IMG/VR virus record: IMGVR_UViG_3300034112_000369
Coordinates: 1 to 31,023 of that record
Strand: one strand, 5' to 3'
Origin: a virus
DNA length: 31,023 nt
Shown here piece by piece: positions 23,849-29,080 of this stretch. The translations under genes and the position numbers were made by a program. Every line of letters starts with the position of its first letter. Positions within the stretch are counted from its first letter, which is position 1. The notes under the pieces were generated by a model. That model did not search any database. It saw only the letters and a program-made list of their open reading frames with translations, and had not been told where the DNA came from.

Positions 23849-25744
23849 CTAGATGAACTGTCTGTCTTTTTCTGCAAGTAGTTCATCTATGTTGACTACT
23901 ACTCGCTTGCCCCGTTCGTAACGGGACAAAAATGGATTTCGTAAATGGTGGGTGGTGTGGATACCTTGGTTGAGCCACTCACGTACTTTGATTTCGCAGA
24001 ACCAGAGAGCCATCACCATATCGGTCTTACCTTTAGTGGTAGGTGACCAAGTAATAAGTTGCTCTATTAAAGCCTTGATATTCTCTGTCTGATCTGAAGG
24101 TAGGTGCATCAGATTATCTCGATGATGCTTACCATCTGCCTGCTTAGTACCAAAGAGGGTGGACATAGATGCCACACCGAAGCCTGCATCCCACTTATTG
24201 TTACCAGTGTGGTGCTCTCTTAGGATAGTTCCTTTGGATGCAAGGAATTGCCTAATTCCCTCATCTTGCGTGAGAAAAGATTGAAAGGCATTACGCTCGA
24301 CGATCCATTCCGCAGGTGCATATACGTTAGTCCAATCGGTAATGAGCTGCCTGATTTGTGCAGGCGTAGGACGCGTAATCTTGATAGCGTCCACAATGTA
24401 GCGCTTATGAGAAATCCTATCAACCGCATAGCAGATTGCCGCTGTGTCTCCGACCATTGCTGGGTCCAGTCCACAAACAAAACTGAAACCGTTGAGGTCT
24501 TTGGGATGACCTGGACTGCCAGGCACCAATCGACCTGCTTTTCGCATTCCATCGATAGAACCTTTCACGCAGACTGGATCAAAGATGGCATCATCTGAAA
24601 TATCTTGTTGCTGATAAACCATAGCCCAGGTAGAGGCATCCATCGCTTGACGCTCATTGTAAAGGTTGCGTCCGTTCCAGCGGGGGTAGAGTCCTTCTTC
24701 GTTCTTGTCAGATTCTTCTTGTCCATCAAATGGAGCATCAGAATGCGACCAGAGGGTCTTCCATTGGTCAGGGTCTTCATTAGGCTCAAGTAGGGCTGGC
24801 ATAGCCAGATAGGTCCAAGGAACCAAACCACCAGGGTATCTATCAGGTGAGCGTAGTTCTCTATAGAGGTCTACTGCTGCAACGCGGGTACCGATAACGA
24901 TGAGCTTGCCTGTCGGGTTAAGACGGCTTCGTACATCTTGAGTGAGCCACTTAATCTGTCGTTCAAAGTCATTGGCATTCGAGAGGGTAACTGCGTCATC
25001 GATAATGATCATATCGGCACGCTTACCGTAAATCTGACCGCCGATACCTACAGCTTCTAGGTTGGGGTCCTTCTCAGATGACTCACGGAGTTCATCACCG
25101 AAGGTGACGCGGGTGGCCTGCCAGGAGGCCGTCTTAGATTTGAACCCAACCCCAGCGGCGTAAGCCTGCTGTAGTTCTTCGTACATCGGGTGCGTCAGTC
25201 GCTGCTTGATAGCATAAAGGAAGTCTGCGGCTAGACGCTGGGTTTGGGAAACTATGAGAACTCTAAAGTTCGGGTTATTAATAATCTTCCAGGTTACGTA
25301 GTCTACGGTGACGGTAATAGACTTGGCGTGGTTAGGAGGAATGTTGATAAGGATGCGGTTATCTGCCAGACCCTTTTCATACTTCATCGCAGGATGGTGC
25401 CAACTGGGGCTACGCCCCTCTATGACATCTATCAGGTTCTGCTGGTGTGGGAAGGTCTTGGACTTGAGGAACTTCTGGCGGAACGCCGCGAAGTCTAAAT
25501 CTTTGGTCTGCTCTTCGATAAAGGATTGACCGCGTAAACCTAGGCGGGTTCTATCCATCCGATCTGCAAAGACCTTATCGGAGCGTCTGTAGTATTCGTA
25601 GGTCTTGATAGACTTGCCAGCGGATTTGCAGGCATCTTCTACCTTCATACCCTGAGCTACGCATTCTAGAATAATGCGCTTTGCTATATCAGCGCTGTTT
25701 TCTGTAATGGCAGGCTCCTGTATTTTTGATAGATTACACCCCAC
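23849..25744 (-). CDS. terL: Terminase large subunit with N-terminal HTH
   Basis: This 631-residue protein has the full ATPase-nuclease layout. Residues 1-70 look like a helix-turn-helix unit (GMKVEDACKSAGKSIKTYEY) of the kind found in small terminase subunits. The ATPase follows with a Walker A-like PPNHAKS (136-142), Walker B MIIIDD (245-250) and coupling GTR (285-287). The RNase-H-fold nuclease has D427 (GLDPAMVGD), E483 (VERNA) and D575 (KTDMVMAL). It cuts and translocates phage DNA into the head. No separate small terminase gene is visible, so this N-terminus may take over site recognition (inference). The start is a GTG without a clear ribosome site, just past two hairpins. Confidence 0.93.
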   Translation of the reverse strand: MGCNLSKIQEPAITENSADIAKRIILECVAQGMKVEDACKSAGKSIKTYEYYRRSDKVFADRMDRTRLGLRGQSFIEEQTKDLDFAAFRQKFLKSKTFPHQQNLIDVIEGRSPSWHHPAMKYEKGLADNRILINIPPNHAKSITVTVDYVTWKIINNPNFRVLIVSQTQRLAADFLYAIKQRLTHPMYEELQQAYAAGVGFKSKTASWQATRVTFGDELRESSEKDPNLEAVGIGGQIYGKRADMIIIDDAVTLSNANDFERQIKWLTQDVRSRLNPTGKLIVIGTRVAAVDLYRELRSPDRYPGGLVPWTYLAMPALLEPNEDPDQWKTLWSHSDAPFDGQEESDKNEEGLYPRWNGRNLYNERQAMDASTWAMVYQQQDISDDAIFDPVCVKGSIDGMRKAGRLVPGSPGHPKDLNGFSFVCGLDPAMVGDTAAICYAVDRISHKRYIVDAIKITRPTPAQIRQLITDWTNVYAPAEWIVERNAFQSFLTQDEGIRQFLASKGTILREHHTGNNKWDAGFGVASMSTLFGTKQADGKHHRDNLMHLPSDQTENIKALIEQLITWSPTTKGKTDMVMALWFCEIKVREWLNQGIHTTHHLRNPFLSRYERGKRVVVNIDELLAEKDRQFI

Positions 25745-25750
25745 TAAAAG

Positions 25751-25788
25751 GGGCGCCGCTTGCGCCCATCTCGGGCTTGGCGCCCGAG
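25751..25788 (-). promoter_or_regulatory. Two tandem GC hairpins at the terminase start
   Basis: GGGCGC/GCGCCC with a five-base loop (25751-25767) and CTCGGGC/GCCCGAG with a five-base loop (25770-25788) sit 7 to 44 bases before the terminase GTG. The interval where a ribosome site should be holds no purine-rich match. The hairpins could hide or replace a ribosome site, or end an upstream transcript. Confidence 0.6.
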
Positions 25789-25905
25789 CTAGCCACAGCG
25801 ACGCGAGGGGTAAGACTGCTACACCCTTTATCGGGCGTAGCGTAAGCGTAGCTAGCAGGTAGACTCACGCCATCCTGTCTACCTGTCTATACTGTATTAG
25901 GCAGG

Positions 25906-25929
25906 AAAAAAAAGCGGTTTCCCGCTTTT
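25906..25929 (-). terminator. Strong intrinsic terminator, minus strand
   Basis: On the minus strand AAAAGCGG, loop GAAA, CCGCTTTT is followed by four more T, so eight U in total follow the GC part. That is a textbook rho-independent terminator with a GNRA loop. The plus-strand version has only TTTTGTT and is weaker. It would stop leftward transcripts before the terminase gene. Confidence 0.85.
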
Positions 25930-25942
25930 GTTCAATAAATCT

Positions 25943-25970
25943 TTTATTTGTGACGGAAGTCACTAATAAA
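25943..25970. promoter_or_regulatory. 28-base dyad with GTGAC core
   Basis: Two arms TTTATT and GTGAC are mirrored as GTCAC and AATAAA around a four-base centre (GGAA), with one T:T mismatch on each side of the core. It is AT-rich outside and lies just right of the minus-strand terminator. It fits a repressor operator or an origin-type recognition site; no protein is assigned. Confidence 0.5.
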
Positions 25971-26108
25971 TACGGACAAACTAGGACAGTGATCGAGAAT
26001 AGCTTCACTTTAGTGGAGATATTTAGAGTGGGTCTATACATATCCCTGCCCCTGCTTTTATCACCTAGGGTTGCCCTTGTCTTTCTGCTGGCATTACCCC
26101 ACCCCTGC

Positions 26109-26127
26109 CTCTCTCTATTCGAGAGAG
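26109..26127. other. CTCTCTC/GAGAGAG hairpin
   Basis: A perfect seven-base-pair stem with a five-base loop (TATTC) lies inside flanks CCCCAC and GTGGGG that could extend it through an internal loop. It directly precedes a run of G-rich repeats. Confidence 0.5.
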
Positions 26128-26128
26128 T

Positions 26129-26156
26129 GGGGGAAAGTGGGGGAAGGTGGAAGGGG
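26129..26156 (+). repeat. G-rich imperfect tandem repeat
   Basis: Three units related to GTGGGGGAA follow each other (GGGGGAAAGT, GGGGGAAGGT, GGAAGGGG). Runs of five, five, two, two and four G on the plus strand are close enough for a G-quadruplex in single-stranded DNA. No gene covers it. Confidence 0.5.
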
Positions 26157-26287
26157 CGATAGCCTCCTCGGCACCTGTGCCTCGCCATAATATTGTCTGC
26201 CACTAGATAATAAACCGCCACCGATAGACCGATACACGCCGTTAGCACTCTCGCGGTCTAAGTGCCAAGCCCTCACCCCCGCCCGAT

Positions 26288-26303
26288 AGTTGAACTTTCA
26301 ACT
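26288..26303. promoter_or_regulatory. AGTTGAA-CT-TTCAACT dyad
   Basis: A perfect seven-base dyad with a two-base centre lies 67 bases before the -35 box of the rightward promoter. The short centre suits binding of a dimeric regulator rather than an RNA hairpin. Confidence 0.4.
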
Positions 26304-26369
26304 AAGTCTCAACCTAAACTCTAGACTTTACGCCCTAAAGGTTTGACTGGTCATAACCGACAACACACC

Positions 26370-26397
26370 TTGACAGGTTAGACTAGCCTCGTATATC
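26370..26397 (+). promoter_or_regulatory. Rightward promoter of the early operon
   Basis: TTGACA at 26370-26375 is a perfect -35 box, followed after 16 bases by TATATC at 26392-26397. The first gene of the plus operon begins 50 bases further on. The spacer is filled by an imperfect dyad (see the operator entry). Confidence 0.7.
26375..26389. promoter_or_regulatory. Operator-like dyad, copy 1
   Basis: AGGTTAGACTAGCCT is a near-perfect palindrome (AGG.TAG.CTA.CCT) lying exactly between the -35 and -10 boxes of the rightward promoter. The same 15 bases recur at 27555-27569. A bound repressor here would block RNA polymerase. Confidence 0.55.
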
Positions 26398-26423
26398 TTT
26401 CTCCTTATCGGCAACACCGCCGA

Positions 26424-26450
26424 ATGAACCGAAAAGGGGCAAAGAAATGA
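26424..26450 (+). CDS. Possible eight-residue leader peptide
   Basis: ATG at 26424 opens a tiny frame (MNRKGAKK) whose TGA overlaps the ATG of the first real gene (ATGA). The leader of the 51-residue gene further right has the same design. It may couple ribosomes onto the main gene; it could also be chance. Confidence 0.3.
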   Translation: MNRKGAKK

Positions 26451-26614
26451 CACGCAAAGACTACGAACTACTGGCAGAAACTATCGCCACCGCGTGGTGG
26501 CATAATAGCGATTACAAGTCTCACTTTGCTAGTGCTCTCGCCGATAAACTAGAAAACGAAAATCCACGCTTTGACCGCCACCGCTTTCTTGTGGCTTGCG
26601 GGGTGATGAACTAA
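26447..26614 (+). CDS. First early gene, actinophage-type (55 aa)
   Basis: The product MTRKDYELLAETIATAWWHN then SDYKSHFASALADKLENENP and RFDRHRFLVACGVMN is helical with a repeated aromatic/acidic pattern. The layout T+.D(Y/F)...A......F...LA..L...NPRFDR.RFL.ACG matches short proteins common in actinobacterial phages, plasmids and conjugative elements, with no known function. The stop shares a base with the next ATG (TAATG). It is the first gene after the rightward promoter. Confidence 0.75.
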   Translation: MTRKDYELLAETIATAWWHNSDYKSHFASALADKLENENPRFDRHRFLVACGVMN

Positions 26615-26829
26615 TGAGCGTTTTTTATGTAGCAAATCAGAACGGCGATTGGTGGAAGATTGACACCGAATCGGGCGAGGGAATGACCCTCTTCGTTATC
26701 TCCGAAGCAGACCTAGCCCGCGCCGTAGCAGAAGAGAACCCCGAACTACCAGAGATTGACCTCGCCGACACCGACAAATTAGAGAGGGCGATTACTAGAC
26801 ACGGCGAAGCAATAGACCTAGAACTCTAG
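26614..26829 (+). CDS. Acidic protein, unknown (71 aa)
   Basis: The start at 26614 (MSVFYVANQNGDWWKIDTES) is chosen because it is an ATG on the previous stop; a TTG six codons upstream is less likely. The protein has a beta hairpin front with a double Trp and an acidic helical rear (ADLARAVAEENPELPEIDLA, then KLERAITRHGEAIDLEL). It is strongly acidic, like many phage early proteins that mimic DNA or inhibit host enzymes, but this is only a resemblance in charge. No family is recognised. Confidence 0.7.
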   Translation: MSVFYVANQNGDWWKIDTESGEGMTLFVISEADLARAVAEENPELPEIDLADTDKLERAITRHGEAIDLEL

Positions 26830-26840
26830 CGTCTGCCTAT

Positions 26841-26862
26841 CGCTCACCCTCACGGGTGGGCG
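26841..26862 (+). other. Leader hairpin 1
   Basis: CGCTCACCC pairs with GGGTGGGCG around a TCAC loop (nine pairs with one G-U), followed by GTGGGGAGG. An equivalent hairpin, also followed by GGGGAGG, precedes the 100-residue gene at 27618. There is no U-run, so it is more likely a mRNA processing or pausing element than a terminator. Confidence 0.55.
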
Positions 26863-26881
26863 GTGGGGAGGTTCTAGCCGA

Positions 26882-26911
26882 ATGAGCGAACCCCGAAAGG
26901 ATAAGAGATGA
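26882..26911 (+). CDS. Possible nine-residue leader peptide
   Basis: ATG at 26882 starts MSEPRKDKR, ending in a TGA that overlaps the ATG of the 51-residue gene. The sequence around it, GCCGAATGA then CGAAAGG, is shared with the leader of the first gene. It is a candidate for translational coupling only. Confidence 0.3.
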   Translation: MSEPRKDKR

Positions 26912-27063
26912 ACACGAAAGACATCGCCGTAGATTTACACGAGACGGACGGCTTCACCCTCTCCGCCATTATCGAGGGCTATCTCGTCCAACGCCGATAT
27001 ATCGGGCACAATATCAAGGAAGCGAAACGCGACTTTATCGCCCGCAACAAGGAGAACGCATAA
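26908..27063 (+). CDS. Small basic/helical protein (51 aa)
   Basis: The product MNTKDIAVDLHETDGFTLSA continues with IIEGYLVQRRYIGHNIKEAK and RDFIARNKENA. It is helical, with alternating charged faces in the second half. AAAGGATAAGAG gives a good ribosome site about 8 bases before the ATG. The stop shares a base with the next ATG. No family is recognised. Confidence 0.65.
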   Translation: MNTKDIAVDLHETDGFTLSAIIEGYLVQRRYIGHNIKEAKRDFIARNKENA

Positions 27064-27188
27064 TGAACGAGACAGAAGATTTCAAGTCGGGCGTTAGATA
27101 CGCCCTTGCCTACCTTTCAGATGTATATGAGGGCGTAGTAGAAACCGACATCTGGACAGAGTTTATGACAGAAGAGGAGGGCGCATAA
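27063..27188 (+). CDS. Small acidic protein (41 aa)
   Basis: The product is MNETEDFKSGVRYALAYLSD, VYEGVVETDIWTEFMTEEEG and a final Ala. It is acidic and helical. Both ends use TAATG overlaps with the neighbours, which argues for a real gene in a coupled series. No function can be assigned. Confidence 0.65.
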   Translation: MNETEDFKSGVRYALAYLSDVYEGVVETDIWTEFMTEEEGA

Positions 27189-27373
27189 TGAGCGAGTGGC
27201 TAATCAACCGCGAGGCGGTAGAAGAACGCTTCGGACAACCCCTCACAGAGGAAGAATGGAACGCGGTCACCGAAGAAGTAGAGGGGCGCGTTGAGAACTT
27301 TATCGAGGAAATACTCGACGGAGTTCTTGAGATGAAAGTGTGGGCAGAGCACAAGGCAAGGGAGGGCAAGTAA
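27188..27373 (+). CDS. Acidic helical protein (61 aa)
   Basis: MSEWLINREAVEERFGQPLT is followed by EEEWNAVTEEVEGRVENFIE and EILDGVLEMKVWAEHKAREG. It is strongly acidic and predicted helical, with a possible helix-turn-helix-like front (NREAVEERFGQPLTEEEWNAV), though too short to call. The start lies on the stop of the previous gene and the stop on the next ATG. Unknown role. Confidence 0.65.
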   Translation: MSEWLINREAVEERFGQPLTEEEWNAVTEEVEGRVENFIEEILDGVLEMKVWAEHKAREGK

Positions 27374-27537
27374 TGAACTCGATCGAACAGAAGCGCGAAC
27401 TGTGGGCAGGGATAGCGAAGGCGAACGGCTGGCATAGTGAGCCATTCTTTGTTCAAGTGTGGATAGATGAGGAGGGGGAAATTGTGGATAGCGTCTCGTT
27501 CGCAGGGCTAGACCGCGACATAATTGAACGCGCCTAA
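27373..27537 (+). CDS. Small protein, unknown (54 aa)
   Basis: The ATG at 27373 is chosen because it overlaps the previous stop (TAATG); a start eleven codons earlier would run through that gene's end. The product MNSIEQKRELWAGIAKANGW, HSEPFFVQVWIDEEGEIVDS, VSFAGLDRDIIERA has a helix followed by two or three beta strands. No family is recognised. It is the last gene before an 80-base leader gap. Confidence 0.65.
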   Translation: MNSIEQKRELWAGIAKANGWHSEPFFVQVWIDEEGEIVDSVSFAGLDRDIIERA

Positions 27538-27566
27538 TGCTTGCCTTTCCCACTAGGTTAGACTAG
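27537..27566 (+). CDS. Possible nine-residue leader peptide into a hairpin
   Basis: An ATG on the stop of the 54-residue gene starts MLAFPTRLD and ends at TAG within the hairpin at 27549-27575. If translated, ribosomes would open that hairpin, as in attenuation leaders. The frame is very short and may be chance. Confidence 0.25.
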   Translation: MLAFPTRLD

Positions 27567-27575
27567 CCTAGTGGG
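27549..27575 (+). promoter_or_regulatory. Leader hairpin 2 containing operator copy 2
   Basis: CCCACTAGGTT pairs with AGCCTAGTGGG around AGACT, eleven pairs with one G-U. Its centre, 27555-27569, is identical to the 15-base dyad in the first promoter. It is followed by GGAGGGGAGG, not by U, so a terminator is unlikely. A protein-binding site or an RNA element are both possible. Confidence 0.6.
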
Positions 27576-27582
27576 GAGGGGA

Positions 27583-27599
27583 GGTCTTAGAGTAAGACC
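27583..27599 (+). other. Leader hairpin 3
   Basis: GGTCTTA pairs with TAAGACC around GAG, a perfect seven-base-pair stem ending just before CCCACGAAAGGATAAGAG, the ribosome site region of the 100-residue gene. It corresponds in place to the GGTTC/GAACC pairing at 26870-26892 in the other leader. Confidence 0.55.
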
Positions 27600-27617
27600 C
27601 CACGAAAGGATAAGAGA

Positions 27618-27920
27618 ATGGAAACAGTAACAAGTTACGCTGAACAATTCGCTAATGATTGGCTATTAGTGGCAGAGAATGATTACGAGACTTATCGCTC
27701 ACTACTAGAGCAAGAGGGCGAGGAGGTAGCCACTATCTCCGATAATTTGCGGGAGGAGTGGGAGACACTAACCGCGCAAGTCGTGGAATTGGTAGAGGAG
27801 AAGATTAGCGACACCGCTTCCCTCTTTATTGCTCAAATGTTACAGGGGCAGGGCTCGACACCTTTCGACCTTATCGCTCGCCGTGTCCTTGAATTGAAGG
27901 CGGAGGTGGCTCGTGTTTGA
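27618..27920 (+). CDS. Acidic helical protein (100 aa)
   Basis: The product METVTSYAEQFANDWLLVAE has a helical, acidic body (NDYETYRSLLEQEGEEVATI, NLREEWETLTAQVVELVEEK) and a C-terminal helix with STPFDLIARRVLELKAEVAR. It is one of the larger early proteins and is preceded by the same CGAAAGGATAAGAG ribosome-site module as the 51-residue gene. The charge profile recalls inhibitors or DNA mimics, but no motif supports this. The end overlaps the next start by 8 bases (GTGTTTGA). Confidence 0.7.
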   Translation: METVTSYAEQFANDWLLVAENDYETYRSLLEQEGEEVATISDNLREEWETLTAQVVELVEEKISDTASLFIAQMLQGQGSTPFDLIARRVLELKAEVARV

Positions 27921-28029
27921 GGTATCAACGAGCTGGACGAATGGGCTAGGGCAAGTGCTGGTCTATTGCCTAGCGATAGGGCTAGGGCTTTACCTAATGA
28001 GCAAGATAGGAAGAGAGGGCAAGAGATGA
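27913..28029 (+). CDS. Tiny membrane protein (38 aa)
   Basis: The GTG-started product MFEVSTSWTNGLGQVLVYCL AIGLGLYLMSKIGREGKR has one hydrophobic helix (about residues 12-29) followed by a basic tail, so the C-terminus would be in the cytoplasm. It overlaps the previous gene by 8 bases and the next by ATGA. It could be a holin-like or membrane-targeting peptide; nothing else identifies it. Confidence 0.6.
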   Translation: MFEVSTSWTNGLGQVLVYCLAIGLGLYLMSKIGREGKR

Positions 28030-28145
28030 GCGATATCTGCCTAGTGTGCGGGGAGAATTACCCACCTAACGGAATAGTGATGTGTGATGACTGCGGTATG
28101 GATAAAGATATAGAACAACAACAAGAGAGAGAGGGCAACAAGTGA
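28026..28145 (+). CDS. Mini zinc-ribbon protein (39 aa)
   Basis: MSDICLVCGENYPPNGIVMC DDCGMDKDIEQQQEREGNK has two CxxC pairs (Cys 5/8 and 20/23), the classic zinc ribbon spacing, and a short acidic tail. Such mini-ribbons may bind nucleic acid or partner proteins. The start overlaps the previous stop by ATGA and the stop overlaps the next GTG (GTGA). Confidence 0.7.
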   Translation: MSDICLVCGENYPPNGIVMCDDCGMDKDIEQQQEREGNK

Positions 28146-28384
28146 AGGTCAAGGAACTAATGAAGCAACTAGAAATCTACGGGCAAGAGGACGAGATTTT
28201 AGTGCTGTATTTCGACAAGGAAACAACAGAGGAACATCACGAGCAGGAGATTACCGACCAACAATGGGGGGAGATCGTGAGCAGGGTAGAGAATACAACT
28301 ATGCCCGAAATTGACTACATCAGAGAAACAATAGACGAACAGACCGAGCAGGTATTACGAGAAGGGAGAAAGGCTAATGCGTGA
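28142..28384 (+). CDS. Acidic protein, unknown (80 aa)
   Basis: A GTG start with GAGGG upstream opens MKVKELMKQLEIYGQEDEIL, followed by VLYFDKETTEEHHEQEITDQ and QWGEIVSRVENTTMPEIDYI. It is acidic with a helix, a strand (ILVLYFDK) and a long helical rear. The opening (K.L...L..YGQ.D.IL..Y.D.E) resembles short proteins in several phages that encode a DUF of this type, but the match is too weak to name. The end overlaps the next gene by 8 bases. Confidence 0.7.
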   Translation: MKVKELMKQLEIYGQEDEILVLYFDKETTEEHHEQEITDQQWGEIVSRVENTTMPEIDYIRETIDEQTEQVLREGRKANA

Positions 28385-28553
28385 GTATGGACTACGCAAG
28401 ACGGAAATCTACTACCTCCGAGCCAATTCGGAGGAGGAAGCGAAGGAGAAACTCGATCAAATGGACAACTCTTACGCTTGGACTGTTGAGGTAGATGTCT
28501 GCTATGTGAGTGGAGAACTACAAGACTGGGAGAAAGAGGGAGTCAATGCCTAA
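28377..28553 (+). CDS. Small protein, unknown (58 aa)
   Basis: The product MREYGLRKTEIYYLRANSEE, EAKEKLDQMDNSYAWTVEVD, VCYVSGELQDWEKEGVNA has alternating strands and a helix (a ferredoxin-like mini-fold is possible: strand, helix, strand). It overlaps its neighbours on both sides by 8 bases. This fits a small regulatory protein, but no family is recognised. Confidence 0.65.
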   Translation: MREYGLRKTEIYYLRANSEEEAKEKLDQMDNSYAWTVEVDVCYVSGELQDWEKEGVNA

Positions 28554-28695
28554 GTGTGGAGTGTGTGGCGGTGGCATAAGTAATACCCTCGTGCCTCACG
28601 GCGCGATTTGTGATGATGACAGAGTGGGGGAGAGAGTGCCCTACTCACCTGAAATAGATGACCTAATCAAAATGGAGGAGGAGTTTCGTGGCTAA
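28546..28695 (+). CDS. Mini zinc-binding protein (49 aa)
   Basis: The ATG at 28546 (MPKCGVCGGGISNTLVPHGA) is used in preference to an in-frame start at 28510, which would lie wholly in the previous gene. The product has CxxC (Cys 4/7), His 18 and Cys 22, possibly a CCHC-type zinc site, followed by an acidic tail. It overlaps the next gene by 8 bases. Unknown role. Confidence 0.65.
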   Translation: MPKCGVCGGGISNTLVPHGAICDDDRVGERVPYSPEIDDLIKMEEEFRG

Positions 28696-28861
28696 ATGGA
28701 AGTGTACAGATTGCGATAATATGTTTGACATTGATCAAGGAACCTATGATATGGAGTGGGGCTTTCATTGTATCTACTGCGGTGGGTTAGAGGTTCACGG
28801 AGTTATAACCTCAACTGATATCAAGTTTGCAGCAATTATGTTACGAGAGGGATTGATATAA
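28688..28861 (+). CDS. Mini zinc-ribbon protein (57 aa)
   Basis: A GTG start gives MAKWKCTDCDNMFDIDQGTY DMEWGFHCIYCGGLEVHGVI and a helical rear (TDIKFAAIMLREGLI). Cys 6/9 and 28/31 make a second two-pair zinc ribbon. Codons here are visibly richer in A and T than in the genes before, which may mark a different origin. It ends one base before the next ATG. Confidence 0.7.
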   Translation: MAKWKCTDCDNMFDIDQGTYDMEWGFHCIYCGGLEVHGVITSTDIKFAAIMLREGLI

Positions 28862-28862
28862 A

Positions 28863-29069
28863 ATGATTGCCCTAAATGGCCCTACTGAAGGCAAGATTTA
28901 CAAAACATCAATTATTACTACAAAGGTTATTGACTATGTTAGGTACGGTTCCTCCCTGTTTGAGGTTACTTACTACAGAACAAAGAATGGGTGGGCTTTC
29001 CACTCTTGGAGATTAGCTTTTAGTTTGTACATCAAAAATAATAATGACCTAATCAAGAAAACTAGATGA
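28863..29069 (+). CDS. Small basic protein, unknown (68 aa)
   Basis: MIALNGPTEGKIYKTSIITT KVIDYVRYGSSLFEVTYYRT then KNGWAFHSWRLAFSLYIKNN reads as a short beta barrel with an aromatic rear. It is one of the few basic proteins in this operon. The DNA is AT-rich. No family is recognised; a small SH3-like fold is possible. Confidence 0.6.
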   Translation: MIALNGPTEGKIYKTSIITTKVIDYVRYGSSLFEVTYYRTKNGWAFHSWRLAFSLYIKNNNDLIKKTR

Positions 29070-29080
29070 AGGAGAGGGAA

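Larger units (their letters stand above)
25745..26446. other. Divergent non-coding control region
   Basis: This 700-base stretch separates the leftward late block from the rightward early block. Open frames exist across it (for example a 127-codon one on the minus strand), but none has a ribosome site, a sensible composition or neighbours in register. It contains hairpins, a minus-strand terminator, several dyads, an AT-rich patch near 25930-25980, a G-rich tract and a plus-strand promoter. A further 7-bp dyad, TAGACCG at 26225-26231 with CGGTCTA at 26254-26260, has a 22-base loop. The change of coding strand here also makes it a fair candidate for a replication origin, which is inference only. 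Confidence 0.75.

Noticed and set aside
25950-26162. 70-codon open frame on the plus strand in the control region
   Set aside because: It lies over hairpins and the G-rich tract, lacks a ribosome site and resembles no protein.
25865-26248. 127-codon open frame on the minus strand in the control region
   Set aside because: It has no ribosome site, an odd composition and runs through the intrinsic terminator, and its neighbours do not overlap it in the usual way.
27536-27569. A sigma70 promoter at the second dyad copy
   Set aside because: TTGCCT lies too close to TAGACT (12 bases) and no TATA-type box is correctly placed, so I list only the dyad.
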